A DNA stretch of 64,000 nt from an uncultured Clostridia bacterium (GTDB lineage Bacteria > Bacillota > Clostridia > Christensenellales > Borkfalkiaceae). Location: the NCBI GenBank assembly GCA_944354125.1, contig CALVPT010000001.1, positions 124,001 to 188,000 on the forward strand, read 5' to 3'. The position numbers and the translations under genes are program-made. The notes under the pieces were generated by a model that was given only the letters and a program-made list of their open reading frames with translations, was not told the origin of the DNA and did no database searches. Within the stretch, counting starts at the first letter, position 1; each line of letters opens with the position of its first letter. Below, one piece after another: positions 10,053-19,639 of this stretch.

Positions 10053-10195
10053 ACTTTAATGTTTTCTGATTCAAGCCAGATTCACTAAGCTATTGCACGT
10101 GCGAAATTTTTAATACAGAGCATCACTTTATATCTTTAAATTCTGGTATGGATTTGATTAAATTACGGCTGATAAATTGAAAGAGCAAAATCGGC

Positions 10196-10243
10196 GATTA
10201 TGAATAGGTGTTGTATTACTCGATTATGAATAGATTATGAATA
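10196..10243 (+). repeat. Three exact copies of GATTATGAATA
   Basis: The 11-mer GATTATGAATA occurs at 10196-10206, 10222-10232 and 10233-10243. The last two are directly adjacent, and copies 1 and 3 are followed by RGTG. No gene abuts them. They could be protein-binding sites or simple slippage products. Confidence 0.7.
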
Positions 10244-10795
10244 AGTGCTTTATCAATAATATGCTTTTTATTAAGATTGCTCACCCTCGGCATATCGAAC
10301 AATTAAAATTACAGTGGAAATGAAATCTTTTATATGAGCGTATTTTATCAGAGCTCCTGCCATTCGCCCAGAAATTCATTCAAGATATGAGGTATAAATT
10401 ATTAGAATCGGTCTCATCCGCTTTTTATTATAATTGGTCTTATGCGCTTTTGCCTGCACTTTTAAATTTTACGTGCGCATTGAATTTGCCTGTCTTTTAA
10501 ATTTTACTTGCGCATTAAATTTTGCTCGAGCGTTGAATTTTATTAAGCTCAAAATTTTACTCCCATTCAGCCGCATACTGACAAAAGCTTACCTGTTATT
10601 TTGCCTTAAAACTTTGCAAACCACTAATCAATTTACTGACTGATAAAGACTACTGCTTTCTCAAATTAAAAAGTTACTCGGACATTTCTGATTTCAGATT
10701 TTTGGCGCGTAATTACGCCCAGAAATTATGAGCTCATAAATCGTGTGTTTTTTAAATTGTAGTTTTAATGTTTGGTTGACGGCGTTTTATTGTTT

Positions 10796-10847
10796 AACGT
10801 AGATCAATATTTAATTTGATTAACAAAGATCAAAATTAAAATTTAAG
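10796..10847 (+). repeat. Degenerate 26-bp tandem repeat
   Basis: Two units beginning at 10796 and 10822 share AAC-AGATCAA-AT-T-AA-TT spacing. The units are imperfect and AT-rich, and no function is evident. Confidence 0.45.
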
Positions 10848-10904
10848 TGTCAGACAGGTTATAATTATTAGAGCAACTCGTTACGCGCAGATAATGAAAT
10901 ACTA

Positions 10905-10953
10905 TTTTAAGGTATGTGCAAACCACCAGTTGTTTGCACATTGTTCCTTAAAA
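10905..10953. other. Two-stem inverted repeat (possible structured RNA or element relic)
   Basis: An outer stem TTTTAAGG/CCTTAAAA (10905-10912 with 10946-10953) encloses a perfect 10-bp stem ATGTGCAAAC/GTTTGCACAT (10914-10923 with 10932-10941) and an 8-base loop. Neither strand has a U-tract after it, so it is not a standard terminator. Confidence 0.6.
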
Positions 10954-11206
10954 ACGTGCTGGTTAATCTGATATAAGACAGTCAGCAAAGGAATATATGA
11001 TAAATGACCAGATAACCAGTAAACGGGCATCGTTTTTAATATTGCTTCCTATTGCACGACATACCTGTAAAACAGATTTCATCGTACTATAATGGAACTA
11101 AATTTTCAATTGCAATAATGCAATTGCCTTAATTATTAGTTTGCTAAAGCAATTTTTTATCTTCCCCTCGGTAAAACCAGGGGGTATGCCAGTTATAGCG
11201 CAAATT

Positions 11207-11255
11207 AAAAATTCCGTGCGACACAGACTTTGTGCAACACGGAATTTTTTTATTT
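11207..11255 (-). terminator. Intrinsic terminator of the sbcD-to-PHP operon (usable on both strands)
   Basis: A 12-bp stem AAAAATTCCGTG/CACGGAATTTTT (11207-11218 with 11238-11249) with an internal hairpin in the loop. T-runs follow on both strands. It lies about 150 bases past the stop of the last minus-strand gene and is also downstream of the PBP gene. Confidence 0.75.
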
Positions 11256-11313
11256 TAGTACATATAAATAACCTGATTTTTGTTATCTTGAGCCAACACA
11301 AATTTTGGTATGA

Positions 11314-11403
11314 AAGTACAATGTAAACGATTCAATCAGAAATAAGAATGTCAAGGTCAAAGGTGCTGACGTAAATATTGTAGGCATCAGTTCTTATATA
11401 TAA
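11314..11403 (+). pseudogene. Possible C-terminal coding remnant
   Basis: Twenty-nine codons between an upstream in-frame TGA and a TAA at 11401-11403 read KYNVNDSIRNKNVKVKGADV and continue to NIVGISSYI. The composition is protein-like and less AT-rich than the flanks, but there is no start codon or SD. It could be the end of a deleted surface or binding protein, or chance. Low confidence. Confidence 0.2.
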
Positions 11404-12210
11404 TCAGCTCATTGAAATTATCGGATAAGCTATGGGATTGCGATCCTTAAAATATACCAGTTCCTTTACGCCCTTTTCGCTTAAAAAACTTTCAAGTTGC
11501 GAGCTTTTACGCATAAAGTCCGTTGCCCTGTGCGCATCGCTTCCGAAAGAAATAAGTTTTCCGCCGAGGGCGAGATACCTTTCAATTATGCTCTCGTCCG
11601 GCAGAAATCGGCTTCCGCACGTTCCGCTGGATGTATTTATTTCAAGACATTTACCCCTTTCGATTATTGCTGAAAGTATATCGTCCAGAATGTCCGAATA
11701 TTTTGAATAGCACAGCCTTACTTTTTCACCTTTTTTGTATCGCGCGACATAGCCAATATGCCCGACGACATCAAAGTCAAGGTTTGAAGTTACACTCTCC
11801 AAGACGCCTTTGAGATAATCTCTGTACGCATCTTCAAGCGTTCTGCCCTCAAAGAAAGCGGAATGATAGCAATCTCCCCTGCCCTTTAATGTATGCACGC
11901 TGTTTATTACGTAGTCAAACCTGAACTTTGCAGAAAGCTCATTATAGTGCTCAATCGCCTCTTTTCGGTAACCGAATTCAATGCCGAAAAGCATATCAAC
12001 GCCGTCAGTTTTGAGACTTTTAAAGCTCTTATGATAATTTGCAATATCGCACAGCGTTACATCCTTCGCCCCGTCCAGATAGGCATCGTAATCGTAGTGC
12101 TCGGAAAAACCAAACCTGTCCGCCCCTAGCATTTTTGCCGCTTCGACATACGCCGCCGGCTCTTCGTTGCTGTCGAAGGAAAATTTGCTGTGCAGGTGAA
12201 TATCCACCAT
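11404..12210 (-). CDS. PHP-domain phosphoesterase, histidinol-phosphatase-like
   Basis: A 268-residue PHP hydrolase of the HisK-like group. Metal-binding motifs are MVDIHLHSKFS at the N terminus, FSEHYDY, FGIEFGYR, INSVHTLKG, VVGHIGY and GSDAHRATDF. The start is the ATG at 12208-12210, one base after the rpiB stop; a longer frame upstream overlaps rpiB and is unlikely to be translated. Histidinol-phosphatase activity is a family guess, since no his genes are nearby. Last gene of the long minus-strand operon. Confidence 0.85.
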   Translation of the reverse strand: MVDIHLHSKFSFDSNEEPAAYVEAAKMLGADRFGFSEHYDYDAYLDGAKDVTLCDIANYHKSFKSLKTDGVDMLFGIEFGYRKEAIEHYNELSAKFRFDYVINSVHTLKGRGDCYHSAFFEGRTLEDAYRDYLKGVLESVTSNLDFDVVGHIGYVARYKKGEKVRLCYSKYSDILDDILSAIIERGKCLEINTSSGTCGSRFLPDESIIERYLALGGKLISFGSDAHRATDFMRKSSQLESFLSEKGVKELVYFKDRNPIAYPIISMS

Positions 12211-12211
12211 T

Positions 12212-12661
12212 TTATTTACCGTATTTCTTTTCAATTGCCGTGATTTTATCCACGCGCCTTGAGTGCCTTCCGCCCTCGAATTCGGTCGTAAGGAAAGTCT
12301 CCACAATCTCGAGAGCATATCCAACGCCCACAACCTTTTCGCCCATGGCGAGCATATTTGCGTTATTGTGCAGGCGCGTATACTTTGCACAATAGCTGTC
12401 GTGGCAGTGAGCGCATCTTATTCCCGGAACCTTATTTGCGACAATAGAAACGCCTATACCCGTCGAGCAGATTACGATGCCTCTGTCGCATTTTCCCTCC
12501 GCAACGGCCTCAGCCGCGGGAAGCGCATAGTCGGGATAGTCGCAGCTGTCCTTAGTGTAGCAGCCGAAGTCCTCATATTCATAGTTATGAGCCTTAAGAT
12601 ATTCGATTACGGCTGTCTTTAAATTGAGTCCGCCGTGGTCGCAGGCAAGTGCAATTTTCAT
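12212..12661 (-). CDS. rpiB: Ribose-5-phosphate isomerase B
   Basis: Interconverts ribulose 5-phosphate and ribose 5-phosphate. The 149-residue protein begins MKIALACDHGG and contains DFGCYTKDSCDYPDYA, the GIVICSTGIGVSI loop with its catalytic cysteine region, and HNNANMLAMGEK. The ATG at 12661 is chosen over an upstream TTG because GAGGAG sits 7 bases ahead of it, inside the last codons of the phosphatase gene. Family members can act on other aldoses, but the sequence looks like a normal RpiB. Confidence 0.93.
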   Translation of the reverse strand: MKIALACDHGGLNLKTAVIEYLKAHNYEYEDFGCYTKDSCDYPDYALPAAEAVAEGKCDRGIVICSTGIGVSIVANKVPGIRCAHCHDSYCAKYTRLHNNANMLAMGEKVVGVGYALEIVETFLTTEFEGGRHSRRVDKITAIEKKYGK

Positions 12662-12665
12662 TTTT

Positions 12666-13112
12666 TTACTCCTCAAATTTTAAAATGTAGTCTTCAATTA
12701 TTCTCTTGCAGGCATATTCGATCGCCTGATAAGTTGCCCTGTAATCCTCTATGCTTCCGCCATACGGGTCGGGAACATCGAAGCCGCAAAACGATGCTAT
12801 ACTGCACACGTTTCCGCAGCCCTCCAGAAGCATACGCTGCCTTTCGGTCATGGTTATTACCAGAGTGCTGCGCTCTATGAGCTTTTGCGTCAGCCTTTTC
12901 GCCCTGAACTTTTCACACGGAATTTTATTTTCTCCGAGCACGAAAGCCGAATAAGAACTCATGGGACTGTCTGTCACCGCGTCGATTCCGCACGAAGTGA
13001 CATCCCACCATCTGATTTTATGCGTCTTTATGAGATTGCGCAAAATGGCTTCAGCCATCGGACTGCGGCAGGTATTGCCCGTACACACAAAGAGAATTCT
13101 TTTCCTTTTCAT
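12666..13112 (-). CDS. Low-molecular-weight protein-tyrosine phosphatase family protein
   Basis: A 148-residue LMW-PTP with the P-loop CTGNTCRS near residue 10 (Cys-x5-Arg) and the general-acid loop DVPDPYGGS. Its ATG overlaps the tsaC stop by one base (TGATG), giving tight coupling. The set tsaC, LMW-PTP, rpiB is a recurrent Bacillota neighbourhood. LMW-PTPs may act on protein phosphotyrosine or phosphoarginine; the substrate here is unknown. Confidence 0.92.
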   Translation of the reverse strand: MKRKRILFVCTGNTCRSPMAEAILRNLIKTHKIRWWDVTSCGIDAVTDSPMSSYSAFVLGENKIPCEKFRAKRLTQKLIERSTLVITMTERQRMLLEGCGNVCSIASFCGFDVPDPYGGSIEDYRATYQAIEYACKRIIEDYILKFEE

Positions 13113-14101
13113 CAGCCGAACGCCTTCCTCATTCTGTTCATTACCCCGACCATGACTCCGTCCTGTTTTTCGGGGGCAACGGCTACTATTATATCGGCAA
13201 CGGTCTCGCCCTCCCTGAGTTTATCGTAGAGATTGGCGGCAATCTGCCTTTCGTCCTTGCCGAGATTGAGTATGTTTTGGGGGTGAAATTCCTTAAATAT
13301 GCCGTCGTCGCACATAAAATATGCTCTTCTGCCTTCATTAAGGAGCTTATTATATTCCTCAAACGCCTTACTTCTTTCAGCGTATTCAAAGAGTACCGTC
13401 TGGCAGTTTGGCGAATAATGCTTGTATTTCATTCCAGGGGAACGCACTTTTTCGCCCTCTTTCATGACGTATTCGTGGCACTCGCCGACGACCTGCGCTA
13501 TCATATCTGCGGTGACAAGTCCGCTTCTGAGCACGCAGGGAATATCACCCGTACAATCGAGCACTGTGCTCTCTATGCCGCCAGAGCATTTACCTCCGTC
13601 AAGCACGAGCTCAACCCTGCCTTTCAGATCGTCGTAGACGTGCTGAGCGGTCACGGGGCTGACGTGCTTTGAGATATTGGCGCTGGGAGCGGCTATGGGC
13701 AAGTCGAGATATTTCAGAAACTGCTGCGCGCCGCCGTGCGACGGAACGCGGATTGCAAGCGTATCCAATCCGCAGGAAACAGCCGCACTGACCTTGTTGT
13801 GGCTTTCATAGACCATTGTGAGAGGCCCCGGCAAAAATGCCTTTGCAAGCAGTTTAGTATATTCCGGAATGCGCGAAACGAGCTTTGTTATGTCATAGCC
13901 TGCATGCACGTGCACTATGAGCGGATTATCCGAAGGCCTGCCCTTAATTGCAAAAATATTTCTTACCGCCGCGTCGTCAAATGCGTTAGCGCCCAGTCCG
14001 TACACCGTTTCCGTAGGAAATGCGACGGCGCCGCCGCGTTCAATTATGCTCTTTGACAGCGCGAGCGAGTCTTTATCGATTGGTAAAATTTTAGTTTCCA
14101 T
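13112..14101 (-). CDS. tsaC: L-threonylcarbamoyladenylate synthase (TsaC/Sua5 type)
   Basis: Makes threonylcarbamoyl-AMP from threonine, bicarbonate and ATP for t6A37 tRNA modification. The 329 residues comprise the YrdC-like domain (GGAVAFPTETVYGLGANA, KGRPSDNPLIVH, FLPGPLTMVY, PSHGGAQQFL) followed by the C-terminal Sua5 domain, so this is the long Sua5 form. The stop of dnaB lies 5 bp upstream of its ATG. Confidence 0.94.
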   Translation of the reverse strand: METKILPIDKDSLALSKSIIERGGAVAFPTETVYGLGANAFDDAAVRNIFAIKGRPSDNPLIVHVHAGYDITKLVSRIPEYTKLLAKAFLPGPLTMVYESHNKVSAAVSCGLDTLAIRVPSHGGAQQFLKYLDLPIAAPSANISKHVSPVTAQHVYDDLKGRVELVLDGGKCSGGIESTVLDCTGDIPCVLRSGLVTADMIAQVVGECHEYVMKEGEKVRSPGMKYKHYSPNCQTVLFEYAERSKAFEEYNKLLNEGRRAYFMCDDGIFKEFHPQNILNLGKDERQIAANLYDKLREGETVADIIVAVAPEKQDGVMVGVMNRMRKAFG

Positions 14102-14106
14102 ATTAG

Positions 14107-15570
14107 TTAAAACGGCGGCAATTCGTCGTCTGAAATGTCCTCCGCAATAAAAGTTTCTCCCGATTCGGGCGGGATATCTTCAGGGGGCGGCGGCAGACTG
14201 TTATAGTCGGGTTCGACGATATCGTCCTGCGGTTCGGGGTTGACGAATTTGGTGAGTTCACCCTTGAAGCGCAGTTTTATTCTGTCAAGTCCGCCGTTAC
14301 GGTGCTTTGCTATGATAAGGTCGGCCATGCCCTTGACGATATTTCCCTTTTTCAGCTCCTCTTCGGTAGCCGTAACGTCGGGACGGTTGATGAACATGAC
14401 TATGTCCGCATCCTGCTCTATCGCGCCTGATTCCCTCAGGTCAGAGAGCTGCGGCTCCTTGGTCTGCATACGCCTGAGCTGTGACAGCGCGATTACAGGC
14501 ACGTCCAGCTCCTTTGCCATTATCTTAAGTTCCCTGGTGATATCCGCAACTTCCTGCGTTCTGTTCTGTTCGGCGTTCTTCTTTCCGCTGGACATCAGCT
14601 GGATATAGTCTATCATGACAAGGTCAAGCTGACCGTTGTTCTTGGACTGAATTCTGCGGCACTTTGACAGAATTTCTGCAGGCGTTACCCTTGAAGAATC
14701 GTCTATATAGATTCTGCTTTTCTTGAGCTGTTCGCTACCCTTTGCAAGCTTTTTCCAGTCATTGGGGGTAAGTTTGCCCGAAAGCGCATCCGACATTGAT
14801 ACCTTGGCAAATCCGCACAGGAGCCTTTGAATTATCTGAATTTCAGGCATTTCCAGCGAGAACACGGCGCAAACTTTGTTGTTGTTGAGCGCGGCGTTTT
14901 CGACTATGTTCATTGCAAGCGACGTCTTACCCATACCTGGACGGGCGGCAAGAACTATGAGGTCCGATTTCTGCAGGCCGTTAGTGAGGTTATCGAGTTT
15001 TGTAAAGCCCGTCGGAACGCCCCTGAACGCGTCCTTGTTGCTGTCGAGCTTCTGGAACTTTTCCATTACGGCATCGACGCCGTCGCTCTCCCTTATGTCC
15101 TTCATTGACGAGGTGTCGTTGTTCTTGGATATCGCGTAGACCAGTTCTTCGGCATACTGCACGCTCTTGACGTTGTCGTCGCTCGTACGGGCATATTTTA
15201 TGATATCCTGTGCGGCGCGGATGAGCTTTCTGTTTGTGCAGTCCCTTCTGATTATGTCGAAGTAATGCTGATAGTTTGCTGACGACGGCGTAACCTGCGT
15301 AAGAAAGGTCAGATAATTGAGTCCGCCGGCATTGCTCAGATTGCCCTCCGTGTCGAGCTTATCCGCAAGCGTAACGAGGTCAAGCGGCTTATGTTCGGCA
15401 AATACGAGCTTCATCGCCGACAGTATGAAGCGGTGAGATTCCTGATAAAAATCGTCCTCGGTAAGCCTTTCAATCACGTCGGCAAGAATTTCGTTATCTA
15501 TCAGCATGCAGCCGAGCAACGCCTGTTCAGCATCAAGATTGTTGGGCATCACATTGTTATTGTCTGCCAT
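14107..15570 (-). CDS. dnaB: Replicative DNA helicase DnaB (B. subtilis DnaC equivalent)
   Basis: Hexameric 5'-3' helicase that drives the fork. The 487 residues have the N-terminal domain (NLDAEQALLGCMLIDNE) and a RecA-like motor with Walker A AARPGMGKTSLAMN, FSLEMPEIQI, Walker B LVMIDYIQLM and ALSQLRR. The last about 50 residues are acidic and proline-rich. Its loaders may be the two genes at 25309-27302. The stop of pepF is 4 bp upstream. Confidence 0.97.
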   Translation of the reverse strand: MADNNNVMPNNLDAEQALLGCMLIDNEILADVIERLTEDDFYQESHRFILSAMKLVFAEHKPLDLVTLADKLDTEGNLSNAGGLNYLTFLTQVTPSSANYQHYFDIIRRDCTNRKLIRAAQDIIKYARTSDDNVKSVQYAEELVYAISKNNDTSSMKDIRESDGVDAVMEKFQKLDSNKDAFRGVPTGFTKLDNLTNGLQKSDLIVLAARPGMGKTSLAMNIVENAALNNNKVCAVFSLEMPEIQIIQRLLCGFAKVSMSDALSGKLTPNDWKKLAKGSEQLKKSRIYIDDSSRVTPAEILSKCRRIQSKNNGQLDLVMIDYIQLMSSGKKNAEQNRTQEVADITRELKIMAKELDVPVIALSQLRRMQTKEPQLSDLRESGAIEQDADIVMFINRPDVTATEEELKKGNIVKGMADLIIAKHRNGGLDRIKLRFKGELTKFVNPEPQDDIVEPDYNSLPPPPEDIPPESGETFIAEDISDDELPPF

Positions 15571-15574
15571 AGTG

Positions 15575-17350
15575 TTAAATTCCCATTAATTTTTCAAATT
15601 GTGTAAGAGTATCTTCGAACTCCTTCATCGCTATGTCGAAAGGTTCGGACGAGGCGAGATCTACGCCCGCAAGCTTTAAGAGCGAAACGGGGTCGGCAGA
15701 CGAACCGCCCGATAAGAATTTAAAGTAGTCGTCTACCGCGCTCTGCCCTTCTGAAAGTATGCGGTGAACTATGTTTATCGCCGCAGTTATTCCCGTAGCA
15801 TACTTATAAACGTAGAACGACGAATAGAAATGAGGTATTCTTGCCCATTCGCAGGATATCTCGTAGTCGTGTTCTATTGCGTCGCCGTAATACCTCTTTC
15901 CGATTTCGGCATACAGCTGGCAGAGGTTCTGTCTGGTCAGAGGTTCGCCCTCCTCGACTTTCTTGTGCGCGAGATATTCAAACTCTGCAAACATAGTCTG
16001 TCTGTGAAGAGTTGCCCTGATCGAATCGAGATAATAGTTGAGAAGATACTTCTTGAAGTTGTCATCGTCGGACTTTGCGAGCATGCTCTTTAACAGCAGA
16101 ACCTCGTTTACCGTGCTTGCAACTTCCGCGACGAATATCTTATAATCGCTCTTCGCGTAGGGCTGATTTTTCTGCGAGAAATAGGTATGAAGCGAATGGC
16201 CCATCTCGTGAGCAATCGTGAACACGTCGTTTATCGCAGGCTTATAATTTAAAAGTACGAACGGATGAATGCCGTAAGCGCGCGCCGAATATGCGCCGTT
16301 GCGCTTGCCCTCCGTCTCCTCGACGTCAATCCATCTCTCGTCCCTGCCCTTTTTTAAGAGCGCCTGATAGTCCTTGCCGAGCGCGGAGAGGCCGTCAATG
16401 ACATAGTCGTAAGCCTCGTCAAAGCTGAGCTCGAACTTTACGTCCGAAACCAAGGGCGCATATATGTCGTAGAAGTACATCTTGTCATAGCCGAGAATCT
16501 TTTTTCTGTCGGCTATATATCTGTGCATGGAGGCGCTGTTGCGCTCCACGCTGGAAAGCAGGTTATCGTATACCTTTTTGTCGACGTCCTCATTAAACAG
16601 CGCCTGGTCGAGGCAACTGTCGAATTTATACACCTTGGAAAGGAATACATCCTTCTTTACGTTGCCGTAATAGTTGGCAGTCAGGGTATTCAGAAGTCCG
16701 ATATATGCGGCATAGTATTTTGTATATGCCTCCTTTCTCTTCTCCCTGTCCGCAGAGTGAAGCATAACGCCGTAAAGTCCGTGGGTGAGTTTGACCTTTT
16801 TGCCGTCGAGTTCGATTTCGGGGAGGGGCAGATCGGCGTTGTCTATCATTCCGAAAATATCGGCGAAAGAGCTTAATGTCTCGCTTGCGAGCGCTATAAG
16901 TCTGCTTTCCGCCTCGGAAGGTACATGCGCCTTGCCGTCTATGAGTCTTTTTATCTGATAGTCATAGTCGGAAAACTGCTTGTCCTCAATCAGCGAATTT
17001 AAATACGAATCGTCGAGCGAGGCGAGCTCGGGCTCATAAAAAGCCACTTCAGAGCAATAGCGCGAATAGAGCATCTGCGCCTTACCCTCGTAAGAGGTAT
17101 ACTTGGCAACCCTTGTATCCTCGTCGTGCTTCATATGGGCATAGCCGAAAAGCCTTTCAAGGTCTACGCCGTACTCGTCATTCTTCTTTAAAAATTCAAG
17201 CAATTTCGCTCTGTCGGAAAGCTGTCCCTTGTACTTTGCAAAGTCGAGCCCTGCCGACATCTTATCGTAGAATTTCTCCCACTCCTCGTCGCTCGGGAAT
17301 ATGTCCTCAAGCTTCCAGGTATTGTTCTTGTTTACTTCACTTCTCTGCAT
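15575..17350 (-). CDS. pepF: Oligoendopeptidase F (M3B metallopeptidase)
   Basis: Cytoplasmic zinc endopeptidase that cuts short peptides. The 591 residues carry the HExxH motif in TIAHEMGHSLHTYFS with the downstream glutamate region FVAEVASTVNEVLLL. There is no signal peptide, and the length is typical. It lies within the long operon, 15 bp after the UPF0210 gene. Confidence 0.95.
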   Translation of the reverse strand: MQRSEVNKNNTWKLEDIFPSDEEWEKFYDKMSAGLDFAKYKGQLSDRAKLLEFLKKNDEYGVDLERLFGYAHMKHDEDTRVAKYTSYEGKAQMLYSRYCSEVAFYEPELASLDDSYLNSLIEDKQFSDYDYQIKRLIDGKAHVPSEAESRLIALASETLSSFADIFGMIDNADLPLPEIELDGKKVKLTHGLYGVMLHSADREKRKEAYTKYYAAYIGLLNTLTANYYGNVKKDVFLSKVYKFDSCLDQALFNEDVDKKVYDNLLSSVERNSASMHRYIADRKKILGYDKMYFYDIYAPLVSDVKFELSFDEAYDYVIDGLSALGKDYQALLKKGRDERWIDVEETEGKRNGAYSARAYGIHPFVLLNYKPAINDVFTIAHEMGHSLHTYFSQKNQPYAKSDYKIFVAEVASTVNEVLLLKSMLAKSDDDNFKKYLLNYYLDSIRATLHRQTMFAEFEYLAHKKVEEGEPLTRQNLCQLYAEIGKRYYGDAIEHDYEISCEWARIPHFYSSFYVYKYATGITAAINIVHRILSEGQSAVDDYFKFLSGGSSADPVSLLKLAGVDLASSEPFDIAMKEFEDTLTQFEKLMGI

Positions 17351-17365
17351 TGATAACTCCGATAA

Positions 17366-18721
17366 TTAATTTTTGTTTGAATGTATGGGAGCAGGTATGA
17401 GTCCGCCCCTCGATATGAATTTTATGCTCGACTTGTCGTGCACGGGCATTATGGGCGCCCTGCCCAGAAGTCCGCCGAAATTGACGCTGTCGCCCACCTT
17501 CTTGCCGGGAGCGGGAATGACCCTTACGGCCGTCGTCTTGTTGTTAATCATTCCGATAGCCGCCTCGTCGGCGATTATTGCGCTTATAGTCGCGGCAGAT
17601 GTGTCGCCCGGTATGGCTATCATATCCAGTCCGACCGAGCAGACCGCCGTCATAGCCTCGAGCTTGTCTATGTTTATGTCGCCGCGCTCTGCAGCCTCTA
17701 TCATTCCTATATCCTCGGATACGGGAATGAATGCGCCAGAAAGACCTCCGACCCTCGAACTTGCCATTACGCCGCCCTTTTTGACGGCATCGTTGAGCAT
17801 GGCAAGGCAGGCGGTCGTGCCGTGCGTGCCGACGCTTTCCAGTCCCATCTCCTCAAGAATCTGCGCTACAGAATCGCCGCGCGCGGGCGTGGGAGCGAGC
17901 GACAGGTCGACTATGCCGAAACTTGCATTGAGGCGCTTTGCTGCCTCGTTTGCTATGAGCTGACCTGCCCTGGTAATCTTGAACGCCGTGCGCTTGATCA
18001 TCTCGGCTACTTCGGCAAGGTCGGCATCTGGAATTGCCTCCAGCGCGTGCTGAACGACGCCGGGGCCTGATACCCCGACGTTTATCACGGCATCCTTTTC
18101 GCCGACGCCGTGGAATGCGCCCGCCATGAAGGGGTTGTCCTCGACCGCATTGCAGAACACGACGAGTTTAGCGCAGCCGAATCCGTCCCTGTCCGCCGTA
18201 ATTTCCGCCGTCTTTTTGACGATTTCGCCCATAAGACGGACGGCATCCATATTTATGCCCGACTTTGAAGAGCCGACGTTTACCGACGAACAGAGTTTTT
18301 CTGTCGTGGCAAGCACTTCGGGAATGGTTTCGAGGAAGCGCCTTTCATAGTCCGCCATGCCCTTGTGCACGAGCGCGGAATATCCGCCGAGGAAATCTAT
18401 GCCGAGAGTGTTTGCCGCCCTGTCGAGCGCGCGCCCGACGAGCGCAGACTTTTCGGGGAACGCCGCCGTAATGAGGCTTACGGGCGTCACCGACACCCTC
18501 TTGTTGACAATGGGTATGCCGTATTCCTTGGAAAGTTCTGCGGCGACCTTGACTATATTTTCTGCACGCTTCGTGACAGTTTCATATACCGCGTCCGCCG
18601 TAGCTTTTGCGTCCGAGCGTATGCAGGGAAGGAGCGATATGCCCATCGTTACCGTTCTGATGTCGAGGTGTTCTCTCTCCACCATGTTGATAGTTTCAAG
18701 AACGTCTGTATAATTGAACAT
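17366..18721 (-). CDS. UPF0210/PFL family protein (DUF711)
   Basis: A 451-residue protein of the DUF711 family, structurally related to the PFL/ribonucleotide reductase fold but of unproven function. Typical segments are MGISLLPCI near the start, [28 protein letters not shown] and the C-terminal [14 protein letters not shown]. It is paired with the ACT-domain gene 12 bp upstream, the usual arrangement for this family. A function in metabolite sensing has been suggested only from context. Confidence 0.9.
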   Translation of the reverse strand: MFNYTDVLETINMVEREHLDIRTVTMGISLLPCIRSDAKATADAVYETVTKRAENIVKVAAELSKEYGIPIVNKRVSVTPVSLITAAFPEKSALVGRALDRAANTLGIDFLGGYSALVHKGMADYERRFLETIPEVLATTEKLCSSVNVGSSKSGINMDAVRLMGEIVKKTAEITADRDGFGCAKLVVFCNAVEDNPFMAGAFHGVGEKDAVINVGVSGPGVVQHALEAIPDADLAEVAEMIKRTAFKITRAGQLIANEAAKRLNASFGIVDLSLAPTPARGDSVAQILEEMGLESVGTHGTTACLAMLNDAVKKGGVMASSRVGGLSGAFIPVSEDIGMIEAAERGDINIDKLEAMTAVCSVGLDMIAIPGDTSAATISAIIADEAAIGMINNKTTAVRVIPAPGKKVGDSVNFGGLLGRAPIMPVHDKSSIKFISRGGLIPAPIHSNKN

Positions 18722-18733
18722 CTCTGTCTCCTC

Positions 18734-19003
18734 TTACACGCTGTGCATGGCGTTGAAGATGTCCTCGTGCTGAATGTGGATGGACATGCCTATCTTTTCG
18801 CCCATTTTCCTGCAATCTTCGGCAAGGTCGGCGAGCTTCTCGCTCGCGTTGGCAAGGTCCACCATCATAATCATGGCAAAGTAATCCTGCATGATAGTCT
18901 GACTAATGTCGAGGATATTTACGTCCCTTTCCGCAAGGAATGTGCTGACCTTGGCAATTATGCCCGTCTTATCCTTTCCTACTACTGTTACAACAGCTCG
19001 CAT
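18734..19003 (-). CDS. ACT-domain protein (UPF0237)
   Basis: An 89-residue stand-alone ACT domain beginning MRAVVTVVGKDKTGIIAKVS, likely a small-molecule (amino-acid-like) sensor. The ATG at 19003 is preferred because GGGAG lies 9 bases upstream and 89-90 residues is the family length; the longer frame would overlap lepB. It is probably the partner of the UPF0210 protein, since the two co-occur widely. Confidence 0.9.
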   Translation of the reverse strand: MRAVVTVVGKDKTGIIAKVSTFLAERDVNILDISQTIMQDYFAMIMMVDLANASEKLADLAEDCRKMGEKIGMSIHIQHEDIFNAMHSV

Positions 19004-19032
19004 AAAAGTAAACTCCCGTAAAATTATTTTTA

Positions 19033-19638
19033 TCACCTGAACAGGTCAGGAAGAGTAAATTCGAAAAAAGTATTGAACGCCGTTACCGCGTCCTTGAAAT
19101 CGAGCGACCATTCCGCCGCAATGCCTATTATGCTTTCGACGGACATACAGCCGTAAGAGCTGCGGCTGTCAACGCTGTTATCCCTGTTGTCGCCCATGCA
19201 GAACACGTGACCTTCGGGAACCCTGACGGGCGCAAAGGTATTCACGGGCTTGTTCGGGTCATTGTTTTCAGGCGAGATGTAGGGCTCTTCGGTAAGCGTT
19301 CCGTTGAGGTAAAGCTTGCCGTGGTCGAGAGCAACTTCGTCCCCCGCAAGTCCGATTACTCGCTTGATTATGACCTTATCCTCCGTCTGAATGACGACAA
19401 TGTCCCCTCTTTCGGGCTTGATGAATCTGTGAACGTAGATGAAATCGCCGCCGCTGACGTCGCTGGCAACCGCCCCCGTGAGCGTATCGTTCATAGACGA
19501 ACCGACGATATATATCCTTAGGTACAGCGAATTGAAGAGCACGTTGAAAAAGAGGATTACCGCAAGGACTATGCACAATATTAACGAAAAGGGCAGTCCC
19601 TGCTTTTCCCTTTTCAGAATTATGGGAAATTCTGTCAT
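19033..19638 (-). CDS. lepB: Signal peptidase I
   Basis: Removes signal peptides from secreted proteins at the outer face of the membrane. The 201 residues have one N-terminal membrane segment (about 17-45), catalytic Ser48 in GSSMNDTL, the lysine in VIIKRVIGLAGDE and the GDNRDNSVDSRSYG-like box E. It is a single-pass form as in Gram-positives. The ATG follows the hydrolase stop by one base. Confidence 0.95.
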   Translation of the reverse strand: MTEFPIILKREKQGLPFSLILCIVLAVILFFNVLFNSLYLRIYIVGSSMNDTLTGAVASDVSGGDFIYVHRFIKPERGDIVVIQTEDKVIIKRVIGLAGDEVALDHGKLYLNGTLTEEPYISPENNDPNKPVNTFAPVRVPEGHVFCMGDNRDNSVDSRSSYGCMSVESIIGIAAEWSLDFKDAVTAFNTFFEFTLPDLFR

Positions 19639-19639
19639 A

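Larger units (their letters stand above)
10053..11403. other. AT-rich 1.35-kb stretch without a supported gene
   Basis: Markedly poorer in GC than its neighbours. I found no reading frame with both coding character and a start site, apart from the short possible remnant at its right end. It holds three exact 11-bp direct repeats, a degenerate 26-bp direct repeat, imperfect repeats of ATTTTAC-TGCGCATT-AATTT between about 10440 and 10560, a long two-stem hairpin and an intrinsic terminator. No DnaA-box cluster was seen, so it does not look like oriC. It may be a decayed gene region. Confidence 0.6.

Noticed and set aside
11098-11326. Short overlapping frames of about 60 codons around the terminator at 11207
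   Set aside because: They run through a terminator hairpin, lack SD sites and have no protein-like motifs.
10053-11403. AT-rich region considered as a replication origin
   Set aside because: No cluster of TTATNCACA DnaA boxes and no dnaA, dnaN or parA neighbours.
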